The notes under the pieces were generated by a model, which did not search any database, was not told the DNA's origin, and saw only the letters and a list, made by a program, of their open reading frames with translations. The position numbers and the translations under genes were made by a program. From assembly GCA_022818135.1 (NCBI GenBank), contig JAFMSR010000014.1:35273433-35337432 (forward strand): a stretch of DNA of 64,000 nucleotides. The letters run 5' to 3'. Source of the stretch: Saxidomus purpurata (Eukaryota > Mollusca > Bivalvia > Venerida > Veneridae). Below are positions 1 to 7,607 of the stretch, piece after piece. The number at the start of each line of letters is the position of its first letter. Positions within the stretch are counted from its first letter, which is position 1.

Positions 1-345
1 CTTTGACTACATGTTCAGGGAGCTTATTCCAAGGATCCACCACTCTGTGACTGAAGGTGCCTTTCTTCAGTGTTGTTTTAGTCCTACATTTGAAAATCTT
101 TAGTGAATTACCTCTAGTTCTAGATTTTGAAAATTTAAATAGTTTATTTTTGTCTATCTTGTCAATATTATTGATAATTTTATATACCTGTACCATATCT
201 GCTCTTTCTCTACGATACTCAAGAGAAGGTAACCCCAGGAATTTTAACCTATCATGATAATGGAGACTTCTCAAATTACCCACAATTCTAGTTGCTCTAC
301 GTTGCACATTTTCAATAGCCCTTATGTCTTTTTTAGCTCTTAGGT
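1..345 (-). pseudogene. C-terminal part of ORF2 after frameshift, cut by window edge
   Basis: Translating the minus strand in a shifted frame from about 345 gives an open stretch to position 1. It contains the motifs QRRATRIV, YHDRLKFLGLPSLEYRR and the PWNKLPEHV end typical of CR1/Jockey-clade ORF2 C-termini. The upstream ORF2 frame stops at 333-335 directly before it, so a small indel near CACCTAAGAGC broke the protein. The end of the ORF lies beyond the window. Confidence 0.8.
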
Positions 346-2852
346 GACCAGATTACTGAACCATACTCTAGATGGGGTCTTACTAGGGCTTTATACAGTT
401 GAAGGAACATGTCCTTGTCCATGTATGTAAATGTTTTACAGATTAAACCTAGGTTCCTATTAGCTATCCTGATTTTTGATTGGGTATGTTCACTAAATTT
501 TAAATTGCTATCAAATAGGATTCCTAGATCTTTTTCGGAAGTGACCTGCTGTATTTCATGAATACTACCAGAATTGTCAGTCATATAGTAACTGTCAGGC
601 TCTGTCTTTTGACCTAAATGCATATGTTTACACTTTTTTGTGTTGAATGTCATTTTCCAACATTTTGACCAATCGCTGGCTTTGTTAACATTATCTTGTA
701 ACCTGTTCTCACTACTACAGTCCACTATGTTGGTGTAAATTTTAGTGTCGTCAGCGAATAATTTTGTTTTACTATCCAAGCATTCAGGTAGATCATTGAT
801 AAATATCAGAAATAAGACAGGGCCTAGTACACTACCTTGGGGTACACCGCTTGTGACTTGCTTCCACTCACTTTGGTGGCCATTTACTACTACTCTTTGC
901 AGTCGGTTACTCAAAAAACTTTTTAACCAGTTGTAAATATCCCCTCGGATACCATAACCCCAAATTTTTTTCAATAACCTGGCATGTGGTACCTTGTCAA
1001 ATGCAGCGCGAAAGTCTAAGTATATAACATCTACATCCTGACCATTGTCAATTGCCTCAGACCATTCTTCTATGATTTCTAATAACTGTGTGATGCAGGA
1101 GTAGCCCCGCCGGAAACCATGTTGGTGGGGTGATATCAAGTTTTGTTCCTCAAGGTGTTGTACTATTTCATTCCTGATTATTTTTTCAAGCACTCTACAA
1201 CATATTGAAGTGATGCTAATGGGTCTATAATTTTCTACCCTTTTGCAGCTACCTGACTTGTGAATTGCACTGACATTTGCTTCTTTCCATTCTTTTGGTA
1301 ATTGACCTTCCTGAATTGATTTGTTATATACCATTTCTAAAAGAGGTATCAGTTGCTCAGTACATTCCTTCAGTATTTTAGGGTGTATGTTATCTGGCCC
1401 CTGAGCTTTGTTTGGATTTATTGTATTTAATATTTTGCCAATAGTTCCCTTTTCAATTATTATTGTACTTAATGTATTTTTCAAATTGTTTCTTCTAAAA
1501 TCTGGTATATTTTCAATATTTTCTTGTGTGAAAACAGTGGTGAAGTGATCATTCAGTAATTCTGCTTTTTTCCGGTCATCGGTTTCCAGGTGTCCTTCGG
1601 GATTTTCTAAGTTACCTACCCCTGTTGTTGTTTTTGTGTTATCTCTGATATATTTCCAAAACTTCTTTGGATTGCCCTTGATATTTTTTGCTATTGATTT
1701 TTCATGCTCTTTTTTTGTTCTACTCATTTCATATGTTACTTTGTTCCTGCTCTCTTTATATGAGTTATAATTCTGCGGACTTTTGTTAAGCAGGTATTTA
1801 AACCAATTCTTTTTCTTTTGCTTGATACTATTGAGAGCTATTTGATCAACATATTTGTTCCTCTGCCCCCTGTAACCTGTTACGTATTCTGGTATATTCT
1901 TTTCTATTGATTCTATAATGGTTCCGGCAAGGCTACACCAGGCATCTTGAACAGATAATTTTTCTAAATCCGCTATTTTTACCTCAACAATGTCGTTTTT
2001 TATTGCAGAAAAATTGGCTTTGTTAAAATTCCTCCTTTTTGTTCTATTCATAGGCAAATCGACATAGCATCTAAATTTAAATTTTAAGGTGACATGGTCA
2101 CTTTTTCCAAACCCTGGGCAATATTGAAGTTGCGATATCATATTATCTTCATTTGTCAGAATTAGATCAAGAACTGACGGTGTATTACCGTCCCTATATC
2201 TGGTCGGGTTTTTGGTGTGTTGGCAAAGAAAGGTATCTCGTACACATTCTAAAAACAAAGTGGCTTGGTGATTTGCCCCTACAGTTGTAGTCTCAGTTTG
2301 CCAATTTATTTCTTTATAGTTAAAATCTCCAGTAATCAGTATGTGTGAAAACCCTTTTAGAACAACTTCATTTAAGATTACCCGTAAGTTATTTGAATTT
2401 TTTGTATCACTGTTTGGACTCCTGTAAATGCAACCTATGAGTAATTTATCTACATTCTGAAGAATTACTGAACACCAGACTGATTCTCTATAATGTGTTG
2501 TTAGGTTAATTTCGGATGCTTTATATTCTTTCTTTACCAACACCACAACACCCCTTCCATCCATTCCTGACAGAAAAATATCATAACCTTCAATTTGAAG
2601 GTTGTTTATATTCTTGTTAAATTGTGAATTTTTTGGTAGTATTTCTGTCAATGCAATAATATCTGGCTTATTATCACTTATACTAACCAGTAGTTCTGTT
2701 CTTTTTTCCTTTGTCAAGGTGTCCACATTGGAATACATTACTAAAAGTTCATATATATTATTTACAGATTTACTGGTAAAATCAACGTTTGTACATTTAA
2801 AATTATCTCCCTTCTGCTTAGGAGTAAAACCCGTATCAATACCGTGCCACAT
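333..2852 (-). CDS. Retrotransposon ORF2: APE-type endonuclease and reverse transcriptase
   Basis: An 839-residue frame. Residues from about 30 to 265 form an exonuclease-endonuclease-phosphatase domain: a metal-binding glutamate in LTE, the block ITGDFN, the block LDLILTN and the terminal SDH motif. From about 500 to 790 is a reverse transcriptase with NYRPIS, YLDFRAAFDKVPH, SGVPQGSVLGP and the catalytic FADD box. It nicks target DNA and primes reverse transcription from the nick. It overlaps ORF1 by 17 bp in another frame, which suggests coupled reinitiation. The frame ends at SPKS, but the same kind of protein continues in a neighbouring frame to position 1, so the true C-terminus was lost by a one-base-type frameshift near 335-345. 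Confidence 0.93.
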   Translation of the reverse strand: MWHGIDTGFTPKQKGDNFKCTNVDFTSKSVNNIYELLVMYSNVDTLTKEKRTELLVSISDNKPDIIALTEILPKNSQFNKNINNLQIEGYDIFLSGMDGRGVVVLVKKEYKASEINLTTHYRESVWCSVILQNVDKLLIGCIYRSPNSDTKNSNNLRVILNEVVLKGFSHILITGDFNYKEINWQTETTTVGANHQATLFLECVRDTFLCQHTKNPTRYRDGNTPSVLDLILTNEDNMISQLQYCPGFGKSDHVTLKFKFRCYVDLPMNRTKRRNFNKANFSAIKNDIVEVKIADLEKLSVQDAWCSLAGTIIESIEKNIPEYVTGYRGQRNKYVDQIALNSIKQKKKNWFKYLLNKSPQNYNSYKESRNKVTYEMSRTKKEHEKSIAKNIKGNPKKFWKYIRDNTKTTTGVGNLENPEGHLETDDRKKAELLNDHFTTVFTQENIENIPDFRRNNLKNTLSTIIIEKGTIGKILNTINPNKAQGPDNIHPKILKECTEQLIPLLEMVYNKSIQEGQLPKEWKEANVSAIHKSGSCKRVENYRPISITSICCRVLEKIIRNEIVQHLEEQNLISPHQHGFRRGYSCITQLLEIIEEWSEAIDNGQDVDVIYLDFRAAFDKVPHARLLKKIWGYGIRGDIYNWLKSFLSNRLQRVVVNGHQSEWKQVTSGVPQGSVLGPVLFLIFINDLPECLDSKTKLFADDTKIYTNIVDCSSENRLQDNVNKASDWSKCWKMTFNTKKCKHMHLGQKTEPDSYYMTDNSGSIHEIQQVTSEKDLGILFDSNLKFSEHTQSKIRIANRNLGLICKTFTYMDKDMFLQLYKALVRPHLEYGSVIWSPKS

Positions 2853-4005
2853 TGGGTGATACGTTCGTATTAACCCTCATACGCGATATTCCTTGTTGGG
2901 AGCTATCTATACCTCCTATTACGGTTTCATCCCCAAAATTTGAAATATCTAGTAGACCAAAACCCTGATCCATATTCTCATCACCTTTGTATTCCTTGGG
3001 AGCCTTGCCCCCTTCACCTTTACTTTCCTTAAAAGGATCATGGTGTTGGCTATCTGGTATAGATTCTGAGAGTGTTGTGTCCATTTGGACTACTTTATGG
3101 TTACCAGGACTATGATCTATTGATCTTTGGCTAGGAGACACATTCCTCTTTTTAAGAGCTTGTTTCTGTTTAATTTTACCCCTGTGCTCAAACCGTTGTT
3201 CTGGTGTTAGGTCTTTAGATATTATTACCCTTTTATGTCTGGGGTGTGCTTTTTCCTTAATATACTTTGCATTGTCTAAGATTGATTTACGTTGTTTTCT
3301 GTCTTTGAGCACAATTTTGAGTACCCGAATTTTCCCTTGTGACCTTTTCCCTAACCTGTATGATGTTTCAATTTCCAGGTTAGTTACACCAATGCAGTTA
3401 GCAATTTCTGAAATCTCACTTTCATCAAAGGTTTTGTTCTCAAGACCACTAGATTTGGTACCTTCTGGCATGTTAAACATTACTAAGTTTAGTTCTCTTC
3501 TTCTCCTGTCATCTAGTTCTTTAATTTTAACTTCAACTACCTGTGATATTTCTTTTTTCATGTCTCCTTTTAACTCTTCTTTTGCGTCTATCATTTGCTG
3601 TTTGACCATTGATTCTGTGTTAACCTCAAGGTTACACATTTTTTCTTCCAAGATATTTAGCCTTTGCTCCTGTTTTTCACTTAAATGTGATATTGCGTTA
3701 CCTATTTCTTCCAAGGTAGGCACTGTCTTCCCACAACATTTGCAAAACCATTTATATGCTGGAAATAACCCCCCCGATATACATGAATAGGCTTGTTTTG
3801 TAAGACCAGTGCATCTTATACAGAATGACATTTTGCACCCATTGCATTCTAGATAATCTTTGCCCAAGTCATTATCACATCTTGCACATATAGTTTTTGA
3901 TAGTTCAGGGCTTTGGGCCATTCTTGGTCTTTTATTCAGTTCTCCCGAGCCTCCTGATCTTACAAAGACTGATTTTGCCGGCGTACTTGTTAGATTACAT
4001 GCCAT
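2836..4005 (-). CDS. Retrotransposon ORF1: PHD-like finger, coiled coil, RNA-binding-like domain
   Basis: A 389-residue frame with ATG at 4003-4005. Residues about 40-95 hold a cysteine-rich finger: CARC, then CNGCKMSFCIRC, then CKCC. It resembles a PHD finger with the usual histidine replaced by cysteine. Residues about 100-165 are a charged coiled coil. From about 170 the block NLVMFNMPEG and the later YRLGKR and IRVLKIVLKDR resemble the RRM-like region of L1-type ORF1 proteins, followed by a basic tail. Such proteins bind element RNA and form the ribonucleoprotein. The stop (TGA at 2836-2838) overlaps the ORF2 start. Confidence 0.85.
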   Translation of the reverse strand: MACNLTSTPAKSVFVRSGGSGELNKRPRMAQSPELSKTICARCDNDLGKDYLECNGCKMSFCIRCTGLTKQAYSCISGGLFPAYKWFCKCCGKTVPTLEEIGNAISHLSEKQEQRLNILEEKMCNLEVNTESMVKQQMIDAKEELKGDMKKEISQVVEVKIKELDDRRRRELNLVMFNMPEGTKSSGLENKTFDESEISEIANCIGVTNLEIETSYRLGKRSQGKIRVLKIVLKDRKQRKSILDNAKYIKEKAHPRHKRVIISKDLTPEQRFEHRGKIKQKQALKKRNVSPSQRSIDHSPGNHKVVQMDTTLSESIPDSQHHDPFKESKGEGGKAPKEYKGDENMDQGFGLLDISNFGDETVIGGIDSSQQGISRMRVNTNVSPNVARY

Positions 4006-4275
4006 TTTTTCCCCCCTATTTCGTATAACAGGAGAGATTACACTTTGCAGTTATCTTTATCTCCCAATGTGACACGATACTATACTTGGCCCAATGTTCC
4101 TTGTCCTTCGCTACACCAGTACACTTAATTGGCACTGTTTACTGTTCCCTGTATCCCTTATTTAGGGCATAACACGCTCATGTATATATATTGTTCTGGA
4201 TCAATTTCCTACTTATTATTATTTTGTTTGTATTTTTTTATATAATAGAGGGGTGTTCAATATTTTTCACTGAGG

Positions 4276-4293
4276 TAGAGCAGTCCCCACTCT
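4276..4293. repeat. 17-bp motif copy 1 (TAGAGCAGTCCCCACTC)
   Basis: One of three copies of TAGAGCAGTCCCTACTC. This copy has one T-to-C change. It lies between ORF1 and the esterase frame of the retrotransposon. Confidence 0.7.
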
Positions 4294-4374
4294 CAGCTAT
4301 GTAGTTTGACCACAACAATCTATCCGTACCTCAGAGGGAAGTAAATGTGAACACTGGTGTTACAGATTAGTTGA

Positions 4375-4391
4375 TAGAGCAGTCCCTACTC
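4375..4391. repeat. 17-bp motif copy 2 (TAGAGCAGTCCCTACTC)
   Basis: Second copy, 99 bp from the first, on the ORF1 side of the esterase frame. Sequence after it also shares an ACTTCTT block with copy 3. Confidence 0.7.
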
Positions 4392-4435
4392 AACAGAGTG
4401 TACGCTCAGTTTTACACATTAACTTCTTGTTCTCC

Positions 4436-5181
4436 TTATGGAATTTTATGGACAGTGTTCATTATTTTAATGAACCATTTTCTCGCCACTATGTCAATCG
4501 GATGTACCCCATCTTTTAATAGTGCTGCATGGTAGCTATATCTTGTCAGGTGACTTTTTACCACAGTATTCTTTTTTTTCTTGACTTAACTAGGTCTAGG
4601 CTAAATTTGGGGGATGTGTAACCAAGTTTGAGATTTATTTCCCGTATTTTCTGGTTGACCTCATCCACAAGGCTGTGGGTTACCGTGTCGTCAAGGGCTT
4701 CACAGTGAGGATAATGGTGATTTTGGTTCCAGATTTTAGTAAAAATGGGAGGGATTTCTAGTATCCCTATGTTTACATTTGAGTGGATGGAGTTCAAACC
4801 TTCCAATTTACCAAATACTGTTGACAAGTGACTAATAATTTCACCTGGTTGATTGAATCTGGGAAAAATATGACGTTCTCTGTTTATCCTGGTTATGTCG
4901 CATGTGAAATGCCAAAAAAGAACTAATGTCTTTTTCCCACCCCTGGCTATGTCATCTATGGAAGATTCTAATACTTTTACACCAGCGTCAGATGATCTAC
5001 CTCCTGTACATTTCCAGTCTATTTCTATTTTTACCCCTTTGATGCTATGCGACTCAGATCTTAGGTATCTCCCCTTGCTATCGGATAGGATAACTAACTT
5101 TTCGTACACTGGTTCACCTTTTACCTCACCGTTTTGACCCCAAAACTGTCTGACCTTATTGATTTCACGTCCTGTAGCCAT
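4436..5181 (-). pseudogene. SGNH/GDSL-type esterase domain frame, frameshifted
   Basis: The frame is open upstream to 5367, but I take the ATG at 5179-5181 (MATGRE) as the likely start because the sequence before it is a hydrophobic, compositionally odd extension. Block I is VILSDSKGRYL with the nucleophile serine; block II is the glycine in CTGGRSS; block III is LVLFWHFTCD, where the usual Asn is Cys. The frame stops at 4558, just past an A8 run at about 4567-4575 (minus strand). In the next frame the protein continues with KDGVHP at 4499-4513, the block V Asp-X-X-His, and ends at TAA (4436-4438). One slip in the A-tract therefore separates the catalytic histidine. Similar esterase modules occur in CR1-like elements. 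Confidence 0.7.
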
Positions 5182-5578
5182 ACAAGAGCGATACTCGCTA
5201 TCAGAATAGCAACAAATGAATGACCTATTAGACACACAGATATGGCACAGGTACACGCTTACCAATAAATTGAAATATAAGAGATGCACAACGAGGAATC
5301 TGTTAATCATATACTTCTTTATATACAAGTAGAAAAAATTCCTACCTTGTCGCAGGCTGTTGCTCAAATTTCCCCGAGGGCTTGGTTGTACTTACGTATA
5401 TAATTATAAACCTTTTTCTAATAGTTATAGCCTTATATTTTATTTATTTATAACCTCTTATACACCTCTACTACACCTGCAGTCACGTGTTTTGGACACC
5501 TGGAACAAGCTAGATAAAAGCCAGCTATATATTTTTTTTTTCCCCAAAAATTAGGATGGAGATTTTGTCGATGTGATG

Positions 5579-5596
5579 TAGAGCAGTCCCTACTCT
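5579..5596. repeat. 17-bp motif copy 3 (TAGAGCAGTCCCTACTC)
   Basis: Third copy, beyond the 5' side of the esterase frame. It is exact for 17 bp and is the outermost sign of the element. Confidence 0.7.
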
Positions 5597-6767
5597 CACG
5601 GACAGATCTCCTGGCCTTAACTACTTCTTCACATTATTATTTTCTTTTTTCCTATATTGAGTGATATTCTCAAACAGTGAAACTGTATTCCTGAAATTTT
5701 GTATAACCTTCTAACTTATCGATGTCAATAATATGACAAATCAACAAACTAGCATCTTGTTGTTATATTTTAACAACACAAGATTATCTGAAACTTGTTA
5801 TTATCTCTAAGAAGTTTCGATTTCAAGAAAAATCAAGATGGCGCGGGATGCACCCCACCCGATTTAAACCGTTTTAACTTTATTTTTTAATTTAATTATG
5901 TGTGTTTCTACCATTTATCAATTTTTTTTTTGCAATTAGTTTATTAATCCAGTATTAAAGATGTTTCTTCACTGTTTAATCTCTTTTAAATCTTAAAGCC
6001 TAAAAAGATGCAACCGGATTTTTAATTTAATTTCACAGAGCCAAAATTTCCATGTCCATCCTAGAAACCGGAACCGGATGCTGAGATTCTTTTGATATGT
6101 GTAAGGATTAAAGTTATAGGTAGACATGTTCGACTGCCCTTAAATATCTTTATGATGTTGCGCTGACCACATTTCTTGTGTTGGTTGAGCATACATATGC
6201 TGGTCATACATTATATAAACCACTGTGTTACACATGGTGAATTTTATAACGTTTGATTATATCCTACTAATAGTCCCGGACCTCCAGTAATTGATTGTTG
6301 GAGTACCAATGTATATGTAGATGTAGACATTTTTTGCAACTTAAGTCAATCAAAATGTTTGCCAATCTGCCTAAAGATCGAGGTGATATCACAGTATTTC
6401 TATCATAATTTCATATTTAAACATTTTTCTTATAATTCGTAGCATTAAGTATATGTGTCAATTGTTTAGAATGTTTGGCAATTTGACACTTAGTCGCCTG
6501 CAGGCCTCGTAAAATACTAGGATGTATTATTTTATGAGGCTGAGTACAGCTGGGAACACATGGAAAATAATTCTGTTGTGTACAACAAACACTCATATAG
6601 ACATTTTTGATTTCAACGTCATTTCAGTTTCATAAAAATGCATAACCTGTCATTTTAAGCACATTGTTTTAGACCCCTATGATCCTGCATAATAAACCAG
6701 TCCTGAATAGTTAGTGTTATTTCTGTCTTGGACTTGTAGTAAGTTAAGGCACTTTGCATTAAAGAGA
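5597..6767. other. Intergenic AT-rich sequence, no gene seen
   Basis: Short frames only and no coding-like composition. I see no clear repeat here apart from the edge of the retrotransposon. Confidence 0.5.
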
Positions 6768-7003
6768 GTCTTAAGCTGTAAATATAAAAAGTAGCCAATC
6801 ATATGGCAACATTAATGTATTCTAGAACTACACTGTTAAGTCACCTTCCGAATGTGGTTAACACTTCAAGAATAAAATACTTCAGTTTCTTAAAAGTGTT
6901 CAACACAATAGAAAGGCAACTGTGATTTAGACCTATGAAGTTCTAGAATATATGTTTACATTGTCATATGATAGGCTACTTTTTATATTTACTGCTTAGA
7001 GTC
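6768..7003. mobile_element. Foldback element with arms of about 60 bp
   Basis: The left arm (6768-6829) is an imperfect reverse complement of the right arm (6942-7003). The shared core includes TAAATATAAAAAGTAGCC and a TTCTAGAAC block. The loop is about 110 bp. It resembles a foldback-type non-autonomous element and carries no coding capacity. Confidence 0.7.
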
Positions 7004-7016
7004 ATATTCCCGGACA
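6991..7016. repeat. Left inverted repeat around the CFAP43 promoter
   Basis: It begins ACTGCTTAGAGTCATATTCC and is the reverse complement of 7764-7789 with one mismatch in 26. Its outer part is shared with the foldback arm. Confidence 0.75.
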
Positions 7017-7341
7017 AAAATGACACATTTTCTGAAGCTGCCGGTTTTTTTAAAAACAAAACTGGACCAAATTTTCACCATACATACCTCATCCCTTCCT
7101 CGACAAGACTATGTTTACGTTTTTGTTTTGTGACAATTTTTGTTATACTAAATGAGGCTCCAAACGGGGTATACTTTCAAGTATGTTTTCAACCTTAGTA
7201 CAGGATACATTTCCGGACACTTTGGAATTTAGTTTATTTTGCGATAAATAATGTCTATATTGTATAAATACACATTCAGTATATGACCGAACTCAATACA
7301 GTTGACGGCCATGCTATTTTTGTAACGGAAAATCCCGGATG

Positions 7342-7349
7342 TGACGTCA
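7342..7349. promoter_or_regulatory. CRE-like palindrome TGACGTCA
   Basis: Perfect CREB/ATF consensus about 240 bp upstream of the proposed CFAP43 start codon. A single 8-bp match is weak evidence alone. Confidence 0.35.
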
Positions 7350-7548
7350 CAATAAAACCTCCTATAGCGTCTTCAATCTTTTTTTAAGTTTATTATAATT
7401 CCAAAACATTTTCATTGCAAAAATTGTAAACGTAGTTTTAAGAGGTTTAATATGTTCTTTTATTGAATTCTATGTTCGTCTGCGACCAAGAACAGCGAAG
7501 CTAACAATTTAAAATGCACGTCAAGTGCCTCTTCCAAATGTTGCATGA

Positions 7549-7560
7549 TGCGCATGCGCA
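7549..7560. promoter_or_regulatory. NRF-1 site (TGCGCATGCGCA), probable core promoter
   Basis: Perfect 12-bp palindromic match to the NRF-1 consensus, ending 21 bp before the proposed start codon at 7582. NRF-1 sites mark TATA-less core promoters in animals. No TATA box is placed correctly here. The short distance implies a very short 5' UTR. Confidence 0.6.
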
Positions 7561-7581
7561 GTTATACACTTTCCCCAAAGC

Positions 7582-7607
7582 ATGTTTACAGAAAAAATGT
7601 TGTACAA
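7582..7607 (+). CDS. CFAP43: CFAP43 exon 1 (proposed start)
   Basis: ATG at 7582, a second in-frame ATG at 7597, and an in-frame TGA upstream at 7546-7548. The donor AA|GTAAGT at 7608 leaves phase 2, which fits exon 2 exactly (AAC, then Trp). Both ATGs have A at -3. It was chosen for the NRF-1 site, frame and strong donor, not from protein similarity, so another first exon is possible. Confidence 0.5.

Larger units (their letters stand above)
1..5600 (-). mobile_element. CR1-like non-LTR retrotransposon, nearly complete, 3' end cut by window edge
   Basis: Read on the minus strand the order is esterase-like frame (5181 to 4436), ORF1 (4005-2836), ORF2 (2852 to the left edge). The endonuclease plus reverse transcriptase pair identifies a non-LTR retrotransposon. 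PHD and esterase domains in the first ORF are a known property of the CR1-like group. The element is young-looking: ORF1 is open throughout and ORF2 has a single visible frameshift. The 3' end with its tail lies outside the window. The 5' end is not defined; about 5,600 is my estimate, based on the outermost copy of a 17-bp motif that also occurs inside the element. No LTRs are seen. The esterase frame could instead belong to a second, older insertion next to the ORF1-ORF2 element. Confidence 0.85.

Noticed and set aside
2602..4072. Plus-strand frames opposite the retrotransposon ORFs
   Set aside because: Antisense shadows of ORF1 and ORF2 without any domain.
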